Of a DNA stretch of 9,490 nt, positions 6,381 to 9,490 are shown piece by piece. The position numbers and the translations under genes are program-made. Each line of letters begins with the position of its first letter. Position 1 is the first letter of the stretch. The notes under the pieces are model-generated. The model ran no database searches. It was given only the letters and a program-made list of their open reading frames with translations, and was not told the origin of the DNA. The stretch comes from an uncultured Prevotella sp. (lineage in GTDB: Bacteria; Bacteroidota; Bacteroidia; Bacteroidales; Bacteroidaceae), in assembly GCA_947304695.1 (NCBI GenBank), contig CAMZBS010000073.1, positions 1-9,490 on the forward strand, in the 5' to 3' direction.

Positions 6381-7181
6381 CTACGGTTGTACAAGTTGTT
6401 CAGCCACCATGTTTGTCAGTTCCACAAACTCGGGTATGCTGAGTTGTTCAGGCCTACGGGTCATCATGTCGCGCTGGAAGAAATCAACACTGGCAGGATG
6501 CTGGGCATCGAAGATCTGACGCAACGAGACGCGCAGCATCTTTCGGCGCTGATTGAACGTGGCCTTCACCACCCGCTTGAAGAGCTGTTCGTCACATCCC
6601 AGCTGCTGCACCTCGTTGCGCATCATGCGAATGACGGCACTCTTCACCTTGGGCGGCGGATTGAACACGTCGGGTTCCACGGTGAACAGATAGTCTACGT
6701 GGTACCAAGCCTGAATCAAGACCGACAGGATGCCGTACTGCTTGTTGCCCGGCTGGGCAGCCATACGCACGGCCACCTCATGCTGAATCATGCCCGTACA
6801 ACAGGGAATGAGGTCGCGGTTGTCGAGCATCTTGAAGAAAATCTGTGAAGAAATGTCGTAAGGATAGTTGCCTGTGAGCACAAACTGCCCTCCGTCGAAC
6901 AGGGTGCGAAGATCCATACGCAGAAAGTCTTCACCTATTATATTATCGCGCAGGCGCACGAACCGTTCATTCAGATAGTCCACTGATTCACGGTCAATCT
7001 CAACCACCTTCAGCGGTCGTGGCTTCTCGGCCAGGAACTGCGTCATCACACCCATGCCCGGTCCCACTTCCAGCACGGGAAGTTCGGGACAGGCATCCAC
7101 AGTATCGGCTATTCGCTTGGCAATCGAAAGGTCAGTCAGGAAATGCTGACCAAGATTCTTTTTGGGTCTTACTTGCTTCAT
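6381..7181 (-). CDS. rsmA: 16S rRNA (adenine1518-N6/adenine1519-N6)-dimethyltransferase
   Basis: A 266-residue cytosolic enzyme (RsmA/KsgA) that dimethylates two adjacent adenines in the 3'-terminal helix of 16S rRNA, a late step and checkpoint in 30S assembly. The N-terminal RPKKNLGQHFL (5-15) is diagnostic. EVGPGMGVMT (38-47) is the SAM-binding motif I, and EIDRE (61-65) holds the acidic residue that contacts the SAM ribose. GNYPYDISS (104-112) is catalytic motif IV (NLPY in E. coli; Tyr in place of Leu here). FNPPPKVKSAVIRM (173-186) and the C-terminal TFNQRRKMLR (208-217) are also typical. The frame is open to 7463, but the conserved start is the ATG at 7181, just behind a strong promoter, so the mRNA is probably leaderless. 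It is divergent from the cytidylate kinase-like gene. Confidence 0.97.
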   Translation of the reverse strand: MKQVRPKKNLGQHFLTDLSIAKRIADTVDACPELPVLEVGPGMGVMTQFLAEKPRPLKVVEIDRESVDYLNERFVRLRDNIIGEDFLRMDLRTLFDGGQFVLTGNYPYDISSQIFFKMLDNRDLIPCCTGMIQHEVAVRMAAQPGNKQYGILSVLIQAWYHVDYLFTVEPDVFNPPPKVKSAVIRMMRNEVQQLGCDEQLFKRVVKATFNQRRKMLRVSLRQIFDAQHPASVDFFQRDMMTRRPEQLSIPEFVELTNMVAEQLVQP

Positions 7182-7185
7182 GGTT

Positions 7186-7218
7186 GCAAAAGTACGAAAA
7201 AACGAGAGAAAAGACAAA
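7186..7218 (-). promoter_or_regulatory. sigma-ABfr type promoter of rsmA
   Basis: Minus strand: TTTG (7218-7215), 20-base spacer, then TACTTTTGC (7194-7186), a perfect TAnnTTTGC box. Only 4 bases separate the box from the ATG at 7181, so the start of transcription should coincide with the start codon. The spacer and upstream bases are strikingly similar to the promoter at 9132-9164. Confidence 0.82.
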
Positions 7219-7237
7219 GAAAAGCGCATTTTTCTTT
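7215..7237. repeat. Promoter-linked inverted repeat, copy 1 (upstream of rsmA)
   Basis: The 8-bp arms AAAGAAAA (7216-7223) and TTTTCTTT (7230-7237) form a perfect inverted repeat around GCGCAT. It overlaps the -33 box of rsmA. A second copy, differing in one base within this element, lies at 9161-9183 at the same position relative to another promoter. Confidence 0.7.
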
Positions 7238-7348
7238 GGTTCTGCGTCAATTTGGGCGGTGAAATACGGCCTGCGCTCAAAACCATTAAAAGTTGGATGA
7301 AAGTGATGATTTTGAGGTGAATGGAATGATAAATCAAATAAAATGTAT

Positions 7349-7357
7349 TATCTTTGC
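7349..7357 (+). promoter_or_regulatory. -7 promoter box of the cytidylate kinase-like gene
   Basis: TATCTTTGC is a perfect TAnnTTTGC match. No TTTG lies at the usual distance upstream; the nearest upstream one is 34 bases away. Transcription should begin near 7362, leaving a leader of about 28 bases before the ATG at 7390. A TTG start at 7354 would fall inside this box and is therefore excluded. Confidence 0.72.
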
Positions 7358-7389
7358 ACCCAAATGAAATTAAAACAATTATAGCATTT

Positions 7390-8025
7390 ATGAACAAGAA
7401 CGAGAAATTTGTGATTACCATCAACCGCGAAGTCGGTTCGGGTGGACGCACCGTTGGCCGCAAATTGGCCGAGAAGTTACAGGTGAAGTACTACGACAAG
7501 GCAGTCATCGAAGGCCTTACCGCAAAGTTCGGCCTCACGCCGGAGCGCATCGAGGAAATCAAGGCACAGAAGAAGTCGTGGTGGAAGGACATCAACAACT
7601 ACTACCAGACACTGGTGAACAGTGCCAACCAGCCCATGGAGGCCGAAGTAAAACTTGACAACGCCACCATGTACAAGGCCGAGAAACATATCCTACAGGA
7701 GCTGGCTGCACAGATGTCGTGCGTCGTGGCTGGTCGCACGGGCTTTATGGTGTTCCGCCAGTGGCCCAACCATCTGAGCATCTTCATCCAAGCCTCGATG
7801 GAACACCGCATCAAGCGTATCATGAGCCGTAGGAACGTCAGTGACGAGAAAGCCCGTAGCATCATCGCCAGCATAGACAGCAGCCGTGAGACCTACATCC
7901 AGAAGTACGAGGACACCTCGCGCTACGACACCCGCAACTATCAGCTCGTCATCTCGATGGACGAACTGAGCGAGGACGATGCTGTGGAGGTCATTATGGA
8001 CTATATTAACCGCACAAGCAAATAA
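7390..8025 (+). CDS. Cytidylate kinase-like family protein
   Basis: A 211-residue cytosolic P-loop protein of the cytidylate kinase-like (Cmk2-type) family common in Bacteroidetes and Firmicutes. FVITINREVGSGGRTVGRKL (7-26) is its characteristic N-terminus, with GSGGRTVG (16-23) as the phosphate-binding loop. Other family features are CVVAGRTGFMV (111-121), the RIKRIMSRRNVSDEKARSII lid-like segment (140-159, rich in Arg), and YDTRNYQLVISMDELS (179-194) near the C-terminus. Members are presumed nucleotide or small-molecule kinases. True CMP kinase activity is unproven for this branch, and a housekeeping cmk may exist elsewhere. It is monocistronic: its own promoter precedes it and a convergent gene follows with only 5 bases between stop codons. 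Confidence 0.88.
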   Translation: MNKNEKFVITINREVGSGGRTVGRKLAEKLQVKYYDKAVIEGLTAKFGLTPERIEEIKAQKKSWWKDINNYYQTLVNSANQPMEAEVKLDNATMYKAEKHILQELAAQMSCVVAGRTGFMVFRQWPNHLSIFIQASMEHRIKRIMSRRNVSDEKARSIIASIDSSRETYIQKYEDTSRYDTRNYQLVISMDELSEDDAVEVIMDYINRTSK

Positions 8026-8030
8026 GGGCA

Positions 8031-9083
8031 CTAAAACTGGACACTATTGAGACAATGGACGATTTCAGGATAGAAGTCGTCCATTGTCTTGTATTTGTCG
8101 CGATTGTTGGCATAGTTGCGCAGTGCGTCAACAAGCTGGGGCATCCAAAGGAAACCATTTTGCCTGACTTCCATATCCATGAGGTTCTTTACCAGTTCCG
8201 GCCTAAAGCCTGCATCCTGCGCATAGGTGATGGTGGCTGCGCGGACGATGCTTTCATTGATGACAATTTGCCAGTCGCTATAGTGCAGCTGCTGCATCGT
8301 TGACAAAGAGAGGCTGAGGAGTTTCTGGCCCACATTCTCCATAAGTCTGGCATTGTCCTCGTTGTCAAGCAGCGGGTTTACGAAGGGATGATTGGCTTCG
8401 TGCCAAAGCAGTGAGGCGTCGTAGCGCGGACGCCCTTTCGACGCATCGAAGAAATAGCCCATGATGGCGAAAAGTTCCCGGCTTTTCCCGGGTAGTTTTC
8501 TCCATGTGCCGTTATTGTTATGTCCGTAGGTGAAGCAAACAACGACATGGAAAGGCTCTGTCGGCTCCGTACCATAGTAGAAGCGGCTGAACCACTCGGG
8601 ATGGAACGTTGGCATGACGTTCGTCTCATAGTTCCTTGCGTATTCTTCATAAAATGGCTGGTGCTGCGTGAAGAATTCGTGGAAGTGCGTGTCCTTGTAG
8701 AACCTGTTGAGCCTCTTCAGGAAATCTTTGATGTCAACTTCCCTCCAGTTATCCATCAAATCAGACTTTTCGCCAAGGAAGTCAACCTTTCCATTGTCAA
8801 TGTCAAGATGTATGGCCATGTTCATCACTTTCTCAAAACCGATACCGTACTTGGCGCGGAGTCCTTGATAGTAAGACACAGTAGGGTGCTGACGGTAGGA
8901 AGCAAAATATTCCTCAGTGTCCTTCGTGTATTGTCCGGCCACATCCATGCTGTATTCTTCGAAGCCCGCCGTGCGAGAGAGAATGGCCATCAGCTCGACG
9001 GCTTCGCTTACTTCAACTTTGATTTGCGCCGTAGCACTGAGGGCGGCAATGGCGAGGATAGCGGACAGTATGATCTTCTTCAT
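8031..9083 (-). CDS. Secreted HExxH metallopeptidase-like protein (DUF4932-like)
   Basis: A 350-residue protein with a clear signal peptide (MKKIILSAILAIAALSATAQ, cleavage near residue 19-20), so periplasmic or lipid-free secreted. Its centre contains LLWHEANHPFVNPL, where HEANH (228-232) matches the zincin HExxH motif, and about 44 residues later INESIVRA (275-282), whose Glu277 is a plausible third zinc ligand of the gluzincin type (Arg281 nearby). The overall shape resembles Bacteroidetes DUF4932 proteins; I assign that family from memory of its pattern, not from a search. No substrate is known. Aromatic-rich stretches (WFSRFYYG 164-171) surround the core. Its last codons contain the long hairpin that probably ends the convergent kinase-like transcript. 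It has its own strong promoter at 9132-9164 and a leader of about 45 bases. Confidence 0.85.
   Translation of the reverse strand: MKKIILSAILAIAALSATAQIKVEVSEAVELMAILSRTAGFEEYSMDVAGQYTKDTEEYFASYRQHPTVSYYQGLRAKYGIGFEKVMNMAIHLDIDNGKVDFLGEKSDLMDNWREVDIKDFLKRLNRFYKDTHFHEFFTQHQPFYEEYARNYETNVMPTFHPEWFSRFYYGTEPTEPFHVVVCFTYGHNNNGTWRKLPGKSRELFAIMGYFFDASKGRPRYDASLLWHEANHPFVNPLLDNEDNARLMENVGQKLLSLSLSTMQQLHYSDWQIVINESIVRAATITYAQDAGFRPELVKNLMDMEVRQNGFLWMPQLVDALRNYANNRDKYKTMDDFYPEIVHCLNSVQF
8050..8096 (+). terminator. Long hairpin, probable terminator of the kinase-like gene, inside the opposing CDS
   Basis: AGACAATGGACGA (8050-8062) and TCGTCCATTGTCT (8077-8089) are a perfect 13-bp inverted repeat. Inner bases 8063-8066 and 8073-8076 add three Watson-Crick pairs and one G-U, giving a 17-bp stem with a 6-base loop. 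A moderately T-rich tail (TTGTATTTGT, from 8089) follows on the plus strand. It starts 25 bases after the kinase-like stop. On the minus strand the following bases are not T-rich, so it should act only rightward. The tail is imperfect, hence moderate confidence. Confidence 0.65.
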
Positions 9084-9112
9084 TTATCTTCTGTTGTTTG
9101 AATTCTCTTTAC

Positions 9113-9126
9113 CTTATTATAATAAG
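9113..9126. promoter_or_regulatory. 14-bp perfect palindrome at the DUF4932-like gene's start of transcription
   Basis: CTTATTATAATAAG is its own reverse complement and begins 6 bases downstream of the -7 box (9140-9132), covering the expected start of transcription. Its position would suit a repressor operator or a hairpin at the 5' end of the mRNA. It is AT-only apart from the ends, so chance is possible. Confidence 0.35.
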
Positions 9127-9131
9127 ACGCA

Positions 9132-9164
9132 GCAAAGTTACAAATAAACGAGAAAAATGGCAAA
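9132..9164 (-). promoter_or_regulatory. sigma-ABfr type promoter of the DUF4932-like gene
   Basis: Minus strand: TTTG (9164-9161), 20-base spacer, TAACTTTGC (9140-9132), a perfect TAnnTTTGC box. Start of transcription is expected near 9126, leaving a leader of about 44 bases. The promoter has the same spacing and most of the same spacer bases as that of rsmA. Confidence 0.85.
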
Positions 9165-9183
9165 GAAAAGCGCACTTTTCTTT
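9161..9183. repeat. Promoter-linked inverted repeat, copy 2 (upstream of DUF4932-like gene)
   Basis: Arms AAAGAAAA (9162-9169) and TTTTCTTT (9176-9183) surround GCGCAC and overlap the -33 box. Only one base differs from the copy at 7215-7237, and the similarity continues through the whole promoter (about 44 of 52 bases identical between 9132-9183 and 7186-7237, counted by eye). Confidence 0.7.
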
Positions 9184-9192
9184 CAGATCAAT

Positions 9193-9257
9193 TTGTATTC
9201 AGGCTGTATACAAGTTGTATTCGGCCTAAATACAAGTTGTATACAGCCTGAATACAA
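9193..9257. repeat. Array of three 21-bp dyads at 22-bp period (TTGTAT-N9-ATACAA type)
   Basis: Units at 9193-9213, 9215-9235 and 9237-9257 each begin TTGTAT and end with ATACAA (unit 2: TTGTATT and AATACAA), joined by a single G. Unit 3 is the exact reverse complement of unit 1, so the outer units make a 21-bp perfect inverted repeat around the middle one. It lies between two divergent promoters (9132-9164 leftward, 9343-9351 rightward). The 22-bp spacing would put successive units on the same face of DNA. It could be an operator array or an extragenic palindromic element; it is too short and unlike in design to be a CRISPR array. Confidence 0.8.
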
Positions 9258-9342
9258 TCGGTTAAATGCGCTTATCTAAAGACAAGGTGACTTTTCAATC
9301 CATTTTTTTTCAGAAAAATTCTTTTGATTGTACAAAATCCAC

Positions 9343-9351
9343 TAACTTTGC
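9343..9351 (+). promoter_or_regulatory. -7 promoter box of the right-edge gene
   Basis: TAACTTTGC is a perfect TAnnTTTGC match. A TTTG lies 16 bases upstream (9323-9326), shorter than the usual 19-20. The ATG at 9356 begins 5 bases after the box, so the mRNA is likely leaderless or nearly so. Confidence 0.65.
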
Positions 9352-9355
9352 ATGT

Positions 9356-9490
9356 ATGATTACGATGTTCTTTACAACCATGCCCATGTTCGTGTGCCTG
9401 TTCTGGAGCATTCTGCTGGCACTTGACATGAACGCACGCCGCCATAGGAGGGCACGCTGGCACCTGTTGGGATTCATGCTGACGGCCACG
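9356..9490 (+). CDS. Membrane protein N-terminus, possibly membrane-anchored AraC-type regulator (truncated)
   Basis: The frame stays open for 45 codons to the window edge. It begins MITMFFTTMPMFVCLFWSIL, a hydrophobic segment (about residues 5-24), followed by a strongly basic loop (NARRHRRARWH, 27-37) and the start of a second hydrophobic stretch (LLGFMLTAT). This is a multi-helix inner-membrane topology with the basic loop likely cytoplasmic. From memory, Bacteroidetes/Prevotella have AraC-family regulators with a multi-helix N-terminal membrane domain that begin in this style, but no DNA-binding domain is visible here, so the function is a guess. The alternative frame starting at 9352 stops after 24 codons. 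ATG at 9365 is another possible start. The upstream dyad array could belong to its regulation. Confidence 0.55.
   Translation, partial: MITMFFTTMPMFVCLFWSILLALDMNARRHRRARWHLLGFMLTAT

Noticed and set aside
7182..7463. Upstream extension of the rsmA frame by 94 codons
   Set aside because: The conserved RsmA N-terminus begins at the ATG at 7181, and the extension would cover the rsmA promoter and the divergent promoter.
9193..9257. Short CRISPR-like array
   Set aside because: Units are joined by a single base, with no spacers of normal length, and are dyad-symmetric throughout; no cas genes nearby.
9272..9463. Minus-strand 63-codon frame at the right edge
   Set aside because: Crosses the promoter and the start of the rightward gene, has no promoter of its own, and its composition gives no sign of a real protein.

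Overview
The window looks like chromosomal DNA of a Bacteroidales species, most likely Prevotella/Segatella or a close relative. The main reason is the promoters: nearly every gene or gene pair is preceded by the Bacteroidetes sigma-ABfr -7 box (TAnnTTTG, usually followed by C), and four of them also have a TTTG -33 box 19-20 bp upstream. Start codons lack strong Shine-Dalgarno sequences, and intergenic DNA is AT-rich while genes are moderately GC-rich. The protein families fit too: secreted GH29 and GH31 glycosidases, a Bacteroidetes-type cytidylate kinase-like protein, and a secreted HEANH (HExxH-type) protein resembling DUF4932.

Left part (1-2800, leftward): a compact glycan-degradation operon. 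A HAD phosphatase is coupled by a 4-bp ATGA overlap to a secreted GH29 alpha-L-fucosidase. Nine bases later comes a secreted GH31 glycosidase that runs off the left edge. The two exo-acting enzymes suggest trimming of fucosylated, alpha-linked glycans, for example fucosylated xyloglucan or host glycans.

Middle left (2800-5860, rightward): a divergent promoter drives a flotillin-like SPFH membrane protein followed by a MATE efflux transporter, probably as one transcript.

Centre (5857-6360): about 520 bases without a convincing protein gene, but not empty. On the minus strand it has a perfect -7 box, a purine-rich stretch with repeated AGGTAA motifs, a GC-rich hairpin block, and two intrinsic terminators. 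I read this as a gene for a roughly 290-nt non-coding RNA, extended to about 370 nt if the first terminator is read through. Next to it lie a tandem pair of dyads and a probable rsmA terminator.

Right part (6381-9490): rsmA (16S rRNA dimethyltransferase, leftward) is divergent from a cytidylate kinase-like gene (rightward). That gene converges, with only 5 bases between stop codons, on a leftward secreted metallopeptidase-like gene. A long hairpin that probably terminates the kinase-like transcript lies inside the last codons of the opposing gene. Beyond it is a regulatory region with a palindrome, a 22-bp-period array of three TTGTAT/ATACAA dyads, and a rightward promoter for a gene cut by the window edge (possibly a membrane-anchored AraC-type regulator).

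Recurring themes: three genes have the -7 box so close to the ATG that leaderless mRNAs are likely. The promoters of rsmA and the DUF4932-like gene share a near-identical upstream module. No tRNA, rRNA, CRISPR array, insertion sequence or phage gene was recognised.
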